Below, in pieces: positions 25,051-34,278 of a stretch of 64,000 bases of DNA. The number at the start of each line of letters is the position of its first letter. Position 1 is the first letter of the stretch. The position numbers were made by a program, and so were the translations under genes. The notes beneath the pieces were generated by a model. That model worked only from the letters and a program-made list of their open reading frames with translations. It did no database searches and was not told where the DNA came from. Source of the DNA: Aciditerrimonas ferrireducens (GTDB lineage Bacteria; Actinomycetota; Acidimicrobiia; Acidimicrobiales; UBA8190); contig NZ_JAKHEX010000009.1 of the NCBI RefSeq assembly GCF_023130475.1, positions 6,101 to 70,100 of the forward strand, read 5' to 3'.

Positions 25051-27000
25051 TCAGCCCCCCGACCCTGGGGAGCTCGACCCGAGGGTCGGGGGCAGACCGA
25101 GCTCCCGGAGCTGCCGAGGCCCGAGGGGCTTCGGGGCCCCGGTCAGGGGGTCGGCCCCGGACTGGGTCTTCGGGAAGGCCACCACCTCGCGGATGGTCTC
25201 CTCCCCGACGGCCAGGGCCACGAGCCGGTCGATGCCGACGGCGAACCCCCCGTGGGGCGGGGCCCCGGTGCGAAAGGCAGCCAGGAGGAAACCGAAGCGG
25301 GCCTCGGCCTCCTCGGGTCCGATGCCGAGCAGGGCGAAGATGCGGCGCTGGATGTCCTCCCGGTGCACTCGGATCGACCCCGACCCGAGCTCCCAGCCGT
25401 TGAGGACCAGGTCGTAGGCCAGGGAGCGGACGCTCGCCGGCTCGGTCTCCAAGCGGTCGAGGTCCTCGGGGTGGGGCATGGTGAAGGGGTGGTGGGCGGC
25501 GGCCGGCCGCCCTTCGTCGTCGACCCCGTCGAAGAGCGGGAACTCGGTGACCCAGCAGAGCCGGCGGCTGTCGTCGTCGAGGGCGGCGCGCCCGAGGGTG
25601 ACCCGGAGCTGGCCGAGGGGCTCGACGCACGCTCGCCACTCCCCGGCCACGACCAGGAGGAGGTCCCCCGGCGCGGCCCCGGCCGCCTTGGCAAGGGCCT
25701 CGTGGCGGTCGGGGTCGAGGAAGCGGGCCAAGGGCGAGTCGAGGACCACGCGCCCGTCGGCCTCCTGGACCCGGAACCAGGCCAGGCCCGGGGCCCCGGC
25801 CGCCTTGGCCTGCTCGACCAGGGCATCCAGCCGGCCGCGGCCCAGGGTGGCCCCGCCGCGCTGGACCAGGCCCCGGACGCAGGGGCCCTGGAGGGCCCGG
25901 ACCTCGGTGCCGGCCAGGGCGGCTGCCAGGTCGACCAGCTCCCCGGGCAGCCGGAGGTCCGGCTTGTCGGTGCCGTAGCGGTCCATGGCCTCGCGCCAGG
26001 TCATGCTGGTGAGGCTGGTGGTCGGCGGGTGGTAGGAACCGGCGGTGAGCTCCCCGAGGACCCGGTCGGCGGCGGCGAGGGCGTCGAGGACGGCCCGGGA
26101 GACCGCGGCGTGCACGTCGGCCGGTTCGCAGAAGGAGAGCTCGACGTCGAGCTGGGTGAACTCGAACTGGCGGTCCGCCCGGAGGTCCTCGTCCCGGAAG
26201 CACTTGGCGATCTGGTAGTAGCGGTCCAGGCCGCCGACCATGAGGAGCTGCTTGGCGATCTGGGGGCTCTGGGGCAGGACGTAGAACCGGCCGGGCTGCA
26301 GGCGGGACGGCACGGCGAACTCCCGGGCTCCCTCGGGGGTCGGGGTCCAGAGCATGGGGGTCTCGACCTCGCAGAACCCCTGCTCGTCCATGGCTCGACG
26401 GATGGCCCCGACCATGGCCGCCCGGACCCGGAGGTTGCGCTGGAGCCGGGGGCGTCGCAGGTCGACGTAGCGGAGCCGCAACCGAGTGGTCTCGTCGACC
26501 TCGGCCCGGTCGTCCACCGGAAACGCTGGGGGCTCGGCCCGGTTGAGGACGGTGAGGACGCAGTCCCCGAGCTCGACCTCGCCGGTGGCGAGGGCCGGGT
26601 TCTCGGTCCCGGGCGGACGCCGCCGGACAGTGCCCTCCACCTGGACCACCCACTCTGGTCGGGCGTCGACCTGCCCGTCGACGACGCACTGGAGCAGGCC
26701 GCTGCGGTCCCGGAGGTCGACGAAGGCGAGGTGCTCGCCGTGCTCGCGCCGGCGAGCCACCCAGCCGCAGACCCGGACCCGCTGGCCCTCGTCGGCGGCC
26801 CGGAGCCGGCCACAGAGATGGGTCCGCAGGGCGGTCGCCTCCCCCAGGCCGACTGGGGCCTCGGGTCCGCCGGGGGCGCGCTGGTCCTCGCCGCCCGCCC
26901 TTTCGTGCCCGAGCTCCTCCCGTGCTGGTCGTCCGTCGCTGCTCACCCTGTCCTCTCGATGTCGTCGTTCGCTGTCGTCGTTCGCTGGTCGGGGCCTCAT
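25051..27000 (-). CDS. aspS: Aspartyl-tRNA synthetase
   Basis: Class IIb synthetase charging tRNA-Asp. The 649-aa product contains the anticodon-binding OB fold (VRVCGWVARRREHG, FVDLRDRSGLLQCVV), LRLRYVDLRRPRLQRNLR, motif 2 YQIAKCFRDEDLRADRQFEFTQLD, the bacterial insertion domain, and motif 3 GFAVGIDRLVALAVG. About 57 residues precede the domain, more than usual. ATG 27000 overlaps the ancestral hisS stop (ATGA), supporting it; GTG 26946, after GAGAGGA, would give a more typical length. Both remain possible. Confidence 0.95.
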   Translation of the reverse strand: MRPRPANDDSERRHREDRVSSDGRPAREELGHERAGGEDQRAPGGPEAPVGLGEATALRTHLCGRLRAADEGQRVRVCGWVARRREHGEHLAFVDLRDRSGLLQCVVDGQVDARPEWVVQVEGTVRRRPPGTENPALATGEVELGDCVLTVLNRAEPPAFPVDDRAEVDETTRLRLRYVDLRRPRLQRNLRVRAAMVGAIRRAMDEQGFCEVETPMLWTPTPEGAREFAVPSRLQPGRFYVLPQSPQIAKQLLMVGGLDRYYQIAKCFRDEDLRADRQFEFTQLDVELSFCEPADVHAAVSRAVLDALAAADRVLGELTAGSYHPPTTSLTSMTWREAMDRYGTDKPDLRLPGELVDLAAALAGTEVRALQGPCVRGLVQRGGATLGRGRLDALVEQAKAAGAPGLAWFRVQEADGRVVLDSPLARFLDPDRHEALAKAAGAAPGDLLLVVAGEWRACVEPLGQLRVTLGRAALDDDSRRLCWVTEFPLFDGVDDEGRPAAAHHPFTMPHPEDLDRLETEPASVRSLAYDLVLNGWELGSGSIRVHREDIQRRIFALLGIGPEEAEARFGFLLAAFRTGAPPHGGFAVGIDRLVALAVGEETIREVVAFPKTQSGADPLTGAPKPLGPRQLRELGLPPTLGSSSPGSGG

Positions 27001-28297
27001 CCGGCCGTGGCCGTCCCGCCTGCCGATCCGGGGCTGGAGGTGGTCGCCGGGCTGGGAGCTGACCGGTCACCCCCGGCATGACGGAGCAGGAAGGCCCGGA
27101 GCTCCCCGAGGGGCACCTGGTGCTGCTCGGCCCGGGCCAGGAAGCGGACCGTGGCCGTGCCCGAGGCCCGCTCCTCTCGACCGATGAGCACGGCGAAAGC
27201 CGCCCCGAGACGGTCGGCCTCCGGCGCAGATCGAGCACCAAGGCGGTGGCGTCGCCTCCCCCCTCGAGGTCGACCACGAAGACGTTCGGCGTGGGGGCCT
27301 GGGCCACGGGGAGGACCTCCTCGGCGTCGCAGGCCAGGAGGACCCGTTCGAGCCCGATGCCGAAGCCAATACCCGGGGTTGGCGGTCCCCCGAGCTCGGC
27401 CACGAGGCCGTCGTAGCGCCCTCCGCCCCCCACGGCGTTCTGAGCGGCCTCGAGGGCCTCGGCGGCGAACTCGAAGGTGGTGCGGGTGTAGTAGTCGAAA
27501 CCCCGGACCAGCCGGGGCTCGACCCGGGAGGGCACCTCGGCCTCGGCCAGGCCCTGGCGAACCCGGGCGAAGTGCGCGGCGCAGTCCTCGTCGAGGAAGT
27601 CGAGCAGCCAGGGCGCGTCCGCCGTGGCGGCGCGACAGGCCTCAGTCTTGCAGTCCAGGACCCGGAGCGGGCTGCGCTCGACCCGACCCTGGTGCTCGGA
27701 GCAGAGCCGCTCGACCCGGGCCGCCAAGAAGGCCCGCAGGGCCGACAGATAGGCGGGCCGGCAGCGGGGACAGCCCATGGAGTTGATGATCAAGGAGACC
27801 CGGCGGAGCCCGAGGGCCCGGTAGAGCTCCCAGGCCAGCACGACGACCTCGACGTCGAGCTCGGGGTCCTCCACGCCGAGGGCCTCCACGCCCAGCTGGT
27901 GGTGCTGGCGGTAGCGCCCGGCGGCTGCCCGCTCGTAGCGGAAGGCCGGCGCCAGGTACCAGGCCTTGAAGGGCAGGGGCGGCCGGTGCTGGACGAAGGC
28001 CCGGACCACCGAGGCGGTGCCCTCGGGCCGTAGGGCCAGGTGCCGGCCGCCCCGGTCGGTGAACTCGTACATCTCCTTGCCGACGACCTCGCTGTCGTCG
28101 CCGATGCCCCGGCGGAAGACCCGGACGTCCTCGAAGACGGGGGTCACCACCATGCCGAAGCCGAAGCGCTCGGCCAGCTGGGCGAAGCGGGCCACCACCA
28201 CCTGCCAGCGCCAGGACTCGGGCCACAGGACGTCCCGCGTCCCCCGGGGGGCCTGGAGCGGCCCGCCAGCAGCCGATCCGTCGGTGGCCACGCTCAC
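26997..28297 (-). CDS. hisS: Histidyl-tRNA synthetase, disrupted by internal deletion and frameshift
   Basis: Class II synthetase for tRNA-His. From GTG 28297 (GTGA overlap with the rel stop) the frame is normal: APRGTRDVLWPES, ALRPEGTASVVRAFVQH, FRYERAAAGRYRQHHQLGVEALG, LVRGFDYYTRTTFEF, GGGGRYDGLVAELGG, PGIGFGIGLERVLLA, then anticodon-domain FVVDLEGGGDATALVLDLRR near 27225. There the frame breaks. The rest, EADRLGAAFAVLIGREERASGTATVRFLA, is in another frame and stops at 26997, overlapping aspS. About 20-25 residues usually lying between LVLDLR and EADRLG are missing. If read as is, the first frame stays open to 23627. A sequencing or assembly fault is likely because the gene is essential. 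Confidence 0.85.
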
Positions 28298-30537
28298 CCC
28301 TTGCGCCGGGGCAGGACCCGGTAGGCGTCGAAGACGCCGTCGAGGTGCTTGAGGGAGCGCAGGAGGGACTCGAGGTGCCCAGGGTCGGCGAGTTCGACGT
28401 CGAAGCGCATCCGGCTGACCCGATCCGGCCCGGTCTGGCTGGCCGAGGCGACGATGTTGAGGTGGTGCTCGGAGACCACCCGGGTGACGTCGGCGAGCAG
28501 CTGAGCCCGGTCGAAGGCCAGGACCTCGACGGAGGCCACGACGGTCGAGCTGCCCTCCCGGTCCCACTCCACCTCGATGAGCCGCTCGCCGTGCGAGGCG
28601 GCCAGCACCGCCGCGTTGGCGCAGTCAGCCCGGTGCACGCTGACCCCGCGGCCGCGGGTGACGAACCCGACGACCGGGTCCCCGGGTACCGGGGTGCAGC
28701 AGCGGGCCAGGCGGACCATGACGTCGTCGAGACCCTCGACATAGACCCCCCCGGGGCCCTTGGGCGCGCGGCGGTGGGGACGTCCAGGGCTGACGGTGGT
28801 CGGGAGCTGCTCCTCGAGCGAGCCGCTGCGCAGCGCCCGGGCGAGGCGCTGGGCCACCGAGCGGGCCGAGAGATGCCCCTCGCCGACGGCGACGAGCAGG
28901 CCGTCGAGGTCCGCGAAGTGCAGGGTCTGGGCGAGCTCCTCCAAGGCACCCGAGCTGCCGAGCTTCTGGAGGGCCAGGCCCTCCCGGCGCAGGGCTTTGG
29001 CCAGCTCCTCCCGGCCGGTCTCGATGGCGTCCTCGCGGCGCTCCCGGCTGAACCACTGCCGGATCTTGTTACGGGCCCGGGGCGAGGCCACGATGCCGAG
29101 CCAGTCCCGGGACGGGCCGGCCGAGGGCACCTTCGAGGTGATGATCTCGACGGTGTCGGCCGACTGGAGCTTGGTGTCCAAGGGCACGAGGCGCCCGTTG
29201 ACCTTGGCGCCGATGCAGCGGTGACCGACCTCGGTGTGGATGGCGTAGGCGAAGTCGATGGGGGTGGAGCCGGCGGCCAGCGCGATGACCTTGCCCTTGG
29301 GGGTGAAGACGTAGACCTCGTCCTGCTCGAGGTCGAGCTTCAGGGCCTCGAGGAACTCGAGGGGGTCGACGGTGTCGGCCTGCCAGTCCACGATCCGCTG
29401 CAGCCAGGCGGCCTCGGCCGCCTGGCTGAGGGGGTCCCGGGCCCGCTCCTTGTAGCCCCAGTGGGCGGCGATGCCGTACTCGGCGCGCCGGTGCATCTCG
29501 TGGGTCCGGATCTGGACCTCCACGGGCTTGCCCTCGGGACCCACGACGGTGGTGTGGAGGGACTGGTAGAGGTTGAACTTCGGGCTGTTGATGTAGTCCT
29601 TGAACCGACCCTGGACCGGGCTCCAAATGGCGTGGATGGCCCCGAGGGCAGCCCAGCAGTCCTTCTCGGAGCCGACGATCACCCGGATGCCAACCAGGTC
29701 GTGGATCTCGGCGAACTCCTTGTGCCGGACGACCATCTTCTCGTAGATGCTCCAGAGGTGCTTCGGTCGCCCGGTGACCTCGGCCTCGATGCCGGCCGCC
29801 GCCAGGCGCTCCCGCACCGCGACGAGCACCCGGGCCACCAGCTCGTCGCGGGCGGGGGCCCGGGTGGCCACCATCTGCTCGATCTCGGCGTAGCGCCGGG
29901 GGTGCAAGGTGGCGAAGGCCAGGTCCTCGAGCTGCCACTTGACCTCGGAGATGCCGAGGCGGTGGGCCAAGGGGGCGTAGATGTCGAGGGTCTCCTGGGC
30001 GGTGCGCCGCTGCTTCCACTCGGGCATGACCGCGAGGGTCCGCATGTTGTGGAGACGGTCGGCCAGCTTGATGACCAGGACCCGCCAGTCCCGGGCCATG
30101 GCCACGAGCATCTTGCGGACCGTGGCTGCCTGCTGGGCCTCCTTGGAGTCGAACTGCAAACGGTCGAGCTTCGTAACCCCGTCGACGATGGCGGCCAGCT
30201 CGCCCCCGAAGCGCTCGGTGAGCTGCTCGACGGTCACCCCCCCGTCCTCGACGGCATCGTGGAGGAGGGCGGCACCGACCGCGGTCGAGTCAAGGCCGAG
30301 ATCGGCCACGATGGCCGCCACCGCCAGCGGGTGGGTGACGTAGGGCTCGCCGCTGCGCCGGAACTGGCCCCGGTGCGCGTCGACCGCGAGGGCGGCGGCC
30401 CGCCGGACCTCGTCGACCTCGGTGGGCTCGAGCTGGGGGCGGCGTCGGGCCATGGCCGCGAGGACCGGCGCCAGGAGCTCCTCGAGCTCCTCGTCGGGGC
30501 TGTCCCGACGGGGCAGCGGCTCAGCAGCCAGGGCCAT
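28294..30537 (-). CDS. rel: Bifunctional (p)ppGpp synthetase/hydrolase (RSH)
   Basis: Makes and degrades the stringent-response alarmone. The 747-aa protein has all domains: HD hydrolase (YVTHPLAVAAIVADL, LLHDAVEDGG near residue 95, KLADRLHNMRTL), synthetase (GRPKHLWSIYEKM, DLVGIRVIV, RFKDYINSPKFNLYQSLHTTV, VEVQIRTHEMHRRAEYGIAAHW), TGS (DEVYVFTPKGKVIALAAGSTPIDFAYAIHTEVGHRC), a helical linker, zinc-finger/CRD region with RCCTPVPGD, and ACT. HDAVED and RFKD together mark a bifunctional enzyme. ATG 30537 is leaderless (TACGGT six bases upstream). It heads the long rel-hisS-aspS-rarA-alaS run. Confidence 0.95.
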   Translation of the reverse strand: MALAAEPLPRRDSPDEELEELLAPVLAAMARRRPQLEPTEVDEVRRAAALAVDAHRGQFRRSGEPYVTHPLAVAAIVADLGLDSTAVGAALLHDAVEDGGVTVEQLTERFGGELAAIVDGVTKLDRLQFDSKEAQQAATVRKMLVAMARDWRVLVIKLADRLHNMRTLAVMPEWKQRRTAQETLDIYAPLAHRLGISEVKWQLEDLAFATLHPRRYAEIEQMVATRAPARDELVARVLVAVRERLAAAGIEAEVTGRPKHLWSIYEKMVVRHKEFAEIHDLVGIRVIVGSEKDCWAALGAIHAIWSPVQGRFKDYINSPKFNLYQSLHTTVVGPEGKPVEVQIRTHEMHRRAEYGIAAHWGYKERARDPLSQAAEAAWLQRIVDWQADTVDPLEFLEALKLDLEQDEVYVFTPKGKVIALAAGSTPIDFAYAIHTEVGHRCIGAKVNGRLVPLDTKLQSADTVEIITSKVPSAGPSRDWLGIVASPRARNKIRQWFSRERREDAIETGREELAKALRREGLALQKLGSSGALEELAQTLHFADLDGLLVAVGEGHLSARSVAQRLARALRSGSLEEQLPTTVSPGRPHRRAPKGPGGVYVEGLDDVMVRLARCCTPVPGDPVVGFVTRGRGVSVHRADCANAAVLAASHGERLIEVEWDREGSSTVVASVEVLAFDRAQLLADVTRVVSEHHLNIVASASQTGPDRVSRMRFDVELADPGHLESLLRSLKHLDGVFDAYRVLPRRKG

Positions 30538-30543
30538 GCTGCC

Positions 30544-30549
30544 ACCGTA
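30544..30549 (-). promoter_or_regulatory. -10 box of leaderless rel
   Basis: TACGGT on the minus strand, six bases before ATG 30537. It probably drives the downstream synthetase and cell-wall run as well. Confidence 0.5.
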
Positions 30550-30620
30550 CCGCGACCCTGGGCCCGCTCAGCGCCTCTGCCCTGGGCCGACGGCGGAGGG
30601 CGCCCGGGCGGTGGCTGGGG

Positions 30621-32078
30621 TCAGCGACGACGGCCGTTGCGCTTGGCCCCGCCCTTGCGACGGGCCGGGGGTTTGGCACGCCGGGCCCCGGCCGCGGCAC
30701 CCGGGCGTCCGGCGGACTGGGTCGCCGGACGGGCGCTGCCGGCTCGGCCCGCACCCCCGTTGGAACCAGCCGCCGACCCGCCGACGGCAGCGGGTTGCTC
30801 GACGAGGGACCCGGGCGCACCGGCGTCCTCGTCCCGGGAGACCTGGCCGTCGCCGGTGGCCCCCGGGGGATCCACTTGGGCGAGCCGCCGGCCCGACCGC
30901 CCCTGCCCGGGGCGGAGGAGCGGGGCCGGCCCGCCGGCCGACGGGCCCGACGCGCCTCGGGCCCGGCCCGGTCGAGCCGCCCCTCGGGAGCCGGCTCGGG
31001 AAGCCGGGCGAGCCGAGCCGGAACCGGCCAGGGCCAACTGGGCCGCGGCTTTCGGGGTGAGCAGCCCGCCCCGGTCGGTTCCTGCCGCCAGACGCTCCCG
31101 GAGGCTGCGGTAGCGGGGTTCGCGCTCTTTGAGCTGGGCCAGGAGCGGTGAGGCGATGAAGATGGAGCTGTAGGCCCCCGAGAGCAGACCGATGACGAGG
31201 GCGAAGCCGAAGTACTGCAAGGTGGTGGCCCCGAGCAACTGGGCCCCGATGACGAGCACCGAGAGGACCGGCAGGATGGCCACCAGCGAGGTGTTGATGG
31301 ACCGGGCCAGGGTCTGGTTCATGGAGAGATTGACCACGTCCTCGTAGGTCATGCGCCGGGTGGCTCCCAGCCCCTTCGCGTTGTCGGCCACCCGGTCGAA
31401 GACGACGACGGTGTCGTAGAGGGAGTAGCCGAGGATGGTGAGGACAGCCACGACGGCGCCGGCCACGACGAGCAGGTCATGGAGCACGGCGACCAGCGCA
31501 GCGACGGCCATCTTCCACTCGAAGCGGAAGGAGATGTAGAGGACGACCACCACGAAGAAGACGATGACGGCCAAGACGGCCTTGTGGGTGATCTGGCTGC
31601 CCCAGGTCGGCCCGACGTCGGTCACGTCCTTCTCGGCCTGGGACACCGGGGTGTGGGTGAGATGGGCCAGGGCGACCGCCACCTTGTCCTCGACGGCGGT
31701 CCGCTGCGCCACGGGCAGTTTCGTGAGGTCGGCCTCGACCTGCAGGTGCGCGCTCGAGCCGACCCCGACGCCCTCGACGACCGACGGGGTGACCCCGACG
31801 GCCTCGACCGCCTTGGTGGCTTGGGCCACGGTGACCCCGTGGGCCGGGACCTCCCAGGAGGTGCCGCCCTTGAAGTCGATGCCAAGGTTCAGGCCCCGGA
31901 CCCCCAAGGAGACGAGGCCGGCGAGGATGACGAGCCCGGACAGCAGGTACCACCACCGGCGCCGGCCGACGAAGTCGAAGGCGGTCTCCCCGCGGTAGAG
32001 GCGCACCAGGACGTTGGCTCGGCGGCCCTCGCCAGCCGGGGCCAGGTCGTGGGCCACCTGGGACTCGGTCCCGCTCAT
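30621..32078 (-). CDS. secF: Protein translocase subunit SecF with long basic tail
   Basis: Membrane subunit of SecDF, using proton motive force to help protein export. The 485-aa product has YRGETAFDFVGRRRWWYLLSGL, FKGGTSWEV, the periplasmic P4 domain, GYSLYDTVVVFDRVADN, and LARSINTSLVAILPVLS. Between LHDLLVVAG and AVVAVLTILGYSLYD about 12 residues that homologues have (a piece of a membrane helix) seem to be missing, in frame. After KEREPRYRSLRERL a roughly 150-residue tail rich in Arg, Ala, Gly and Pro ends PARRKGGAKRNGRRR, strongly basic. ATG 32078 overlaps the ancestral secD stop (ATGA). Confidence 0.88.
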   Translation of the reverse strand: MSGTESQVAHDLAPAGEGRRANVLVRLYRGETAFDFVGRRRWWYLLSGLVILAGLVSLGVRGLNLGIDFKGGTSWEVPAHGVTVAQATKAVEAVGVTPSVVEGVGVGSSAHLQVEADLTKLPVAQRTAVEDKVAVALAHLTHTPVSQAEKDVTDVGPTWGSQITHKAVLAVIVFFVVVVLYISFRFEWKMAVAALVAVLHDLLVVAGAVVAVLTILGYSLYDTVVVFDRVADNAKGLGATRRMTYEDVVNLSMNQTLARSINTSLVAILPVLSVLVIGAQLLGATTLQYFGFALVIGLLSGAYSSIFIASPLLAQLKEREPRYRSLRERLAAGTDRGGLLTPKAAAQLALAGSGSARPASRAGSRGAARPGRARGASGPSAGGPAPLLRPGQGRSGRRLAQVDPPGATGDGQVSRDEDAGAPGSLVEQPAAVGGSAAGSNGGAGRAGSARPATQSAGRPGAAAGARRAKPPARRKGGAKRNGRRR

Positions 32079-33552
32079 CGTTCGTCCCCCTCGACGGCCA
32101 GGCCCCGGGCGACGCCGATGACCCGGGCCTCGGTCACGACCCGGCTCTGCCCGAGGAGCATGACGAGCGGCCGGGTGAAGAAGTAGGTGGTGAAGATGTC
32201 CAGCAGGGTCGAGAGGCCCAGGAAGAAGGCGAAGCCCCGGACCGTCCCGATGGAGAGCAGGTAGAGCACGACGGCAGCGGCCAGGGAGACCAGGTCAGCG
32301 GCGAGGACCGTGCGGAAAGCCCCCTTGAAGCTGCTGGCGACGCTGGTGCGGATGGATCGCCCGGCCCGCGCCCGGTGATGCCGACCGAGACGATCAAGCC
32401 GGTCACGCCCGAGAGGTCGAGGGTCAGGCCGACGCCCGAACGGCCCAGGGCGCTGATGATGGCCCAGAGCAGCCCGCCGGTGACGACCAGGCCCGAGACG
32501 ACCACGATCCCGAGTCCTCGGTAGTAGAAGATCATGTAGAGCAGCACCAGGACCAGGCCCCCGATCCCGGCCGCCAGCCCGGCCCGGAGGGAAGAGCGGC
32601 CCAGGGTCGGGGTGACGATCTGCTTGTTGACCTGGTTCAGTTTGACGGGGAGCGCCCCGTAGGTCAGGTCGAGCGCCAGGTCCTTCGCCTGGGTCTCGGT
32701 GAAGCTGCCACTGATCTGGACGCTGTTCCCGAAGGACTGGAAGGTGCTGTTGGTGGGCTGGGTGAGCGGGGCCGAGATGACCTCGCCGCCAAGGTCGATG
32801 CCGATCTCCTGGTGGAAGTTCTTCGCGGCGAAGGCGTTCCACTGCGAGGCACCCTTCCCGGTCAGGGTCACGTCGACCACCCACTGGGAGTTCACGAACT
32901 GGGCGGTGGCCGAGGCGATCGCCTTCCCCGTCAGACCGGCCGGGCCGAGCACGCAGCGGGGCGAGCAGCCCGAGCTCGGGGTGCCCGGGAGGAGGACCTC
33001 CTGGTTCTTTTCGGCGTAGTCGACCGTCGGGGAAGTCGACGGGTAGGACGCGAAGACCGGGTCCGGGGGGATGGTGTTGGCGGTGTAACTGGTGGTGGTG
33101 GGCCGCACGTCAAGGTTGGCTGCCGTGAGCTGGTACTGGGCAGCGCAGGCGGGCAGGGAACCGCTCGGGCTGGCGCCTTTGCCCTTCGGCGGGCTGTAGG
33201 CCGGCGCGTTGCAGAGCACCGGTCGGAACAGCATCTGGGCAGTCGTGCCGACCAGGTCGATGATGCGCTGGGGGTTCTTGATGTTGGGCAGCTCGACCAC
33301 GACGTCGTTGCCCTGGGACTGGACCTGGGCACCTGACACGCCCGCCCCGTCGATGCGGTTCCGGATGATGCTGATGGTCGTGGCCATCTCGCCGCTGTTG
33401 ATGTGGCGAGCCGGCTGGTAGACGACCTCGGAGCCCCCGGCCAGGTCCAGACCGAGGCGAGGCGCCCACCCGGCCGCCACGGTGGCCGCCAGGGCCCCGA
33501 GGGCGATGACGACGCTGACCAGGAGGCTGACGACCAAGGGCCGCCGGTTCAC
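32075..33552 (-). CDS. secD: Protein translocase subunit SecD, disrupted by frameshift
   Basis: Large SecDF subunit. From GTG 33552 (GTGA overlap with yajC) the frame gives the first membrane helix, LGLDLAGGSEVVYQP, the P1 domain, VVVELPNIKNPQRIIDLVG, GIDLGGEVISAPLT, and membrane helices through LDLSGVTGLIVSVGIT. At about 32368-32374 the frame changes: the conserved DSFVV.FERLKDE segment, about 15 residues, is absent and the continuation RAGRSIRTSVASSFKGAFRTVLAADLVSLA...FFTRPLVMLLG lies in another frame ending at 32075. Read literally the protein has a scrambled end stopping at 32134. The lost segment contains the usual conserved TM residues of SecD. Confidence 0.85.
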
Positions 33553-34208
33553 CGTCGGCGCCCCCGTTGCCGGGCACCCGTGGCCGTCTTGCCGTTGCTG
33601 GCCGCTGACCCGCCGGTCGACTCGGCCCCAGCCTCGGCGCCGGTGTCGGCGTCGTCGTGGGCTTCGGCCGGCTCCTCGACCTCGGCGTCGGCCGAGGCCG
33701 GGACCTCAGAGGGCCCTTCGGCCTCGTCCTCCCACTCCTCCTCGTCGCCCTCCTCGTCCCACTCGTCCTCGGCGTCGTCCTCCTCCCACGCGTCGGCGTC
33801 CTGGTCCTCGTCGTCGCGGGCGTCGTCGGAAGCCTCGTCCTCAGGGACCGAGGAACTCGGCGACCAGCCGCCGGCCAGCGGTTGGTCGGCGGGGTCGATG
33901 CGTCGGGCGATGGTCGAGCGAGCCACGGTGAGGCGGGTGCCGGGTGCCGTCTCGATGGTCACCCGGTCGGGGTAGACGTCGAGGACCGTGCCGTAGATCC
34001 CGGCTCCGGTCAGGACCTCGTCCCCCGGGCTCAAGGTTTCGAGGATCTGGCGCTGCTGCCGGGCCTGCCGGCTCCGGGGCCTGACGAAGAGGAAGTAGAA
34101 GGCCACGATGAGCAACAGGATGATGAGGAGCGAGATGTCCCCGGACCCCGAGCTGGTCGTGGTCTTGGAGGCCTTGGTGGCGGCGAGGAGGAGTACGGCA
34201 CTGGGCAT
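33549..34208 (-). CDS. yajC: YajC preprotein translocase subunit with long acidic tail
   Basis: Small accessory protein of the SecDF-YajC complex. The 219-aa product has one membrane helix (ISLLIILLLIVAFYFLFVRPRSRQARQQRQ) and the YajC core ETLSPGDEVLTGAGIYGTVLDVYPDRVTIE..PGTRLTVARSTIARRI, together about 100 residues, the normal full length. It then adds roughly 115 residues dominated by Asp and Glu, with Trp dotted through (DAWEEDDAEDEWDEEGDEEE), and a short basic end. ATG 34208 has AGGGA upstream. Its stop overlaps the secD start. Confidence 0.9.
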   Translation of the reverse strand: MPSAVLLLAATKASKTTTSSGSGDISLLIILLLIVAFYFLFVRPRSRQARQQRQILETLSPGDEVLTGAGIYGTVLDVYPDRVTIETAPGTRLTVARSTIARRIDPADQPLAGGWSPSSSVPEDEASDDARDDEDQDADAWEEDDAEDEWDEEGDEEEWEDEAEGPSEVPASADAEVEEPAEAHDDADTGAEAGAESTGGSAASNGKTATGARQRGRRR

Positions 34209-34278
34209 CGGCGTGATCCCTGCTGGCTGGGGTGGACGAACGGCCGGGTCGAGCAGGCCCGGTTCTGGCCGCTCGACC

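Noticed and set aside
26997-27191. Separate small gene starting MLIGREERASG
   Set aside because: It is the C-terminal end of HisRS displaced into another frame by the deletion, not an independent gene.
23627-28567. 1646-codon open frame running through hisS, aspS and rarA
   Set aside because: Only its first part is real hisS. The rest is an out-of-frame read of aspS and rarA that stays open because stops are rare at this GC content.
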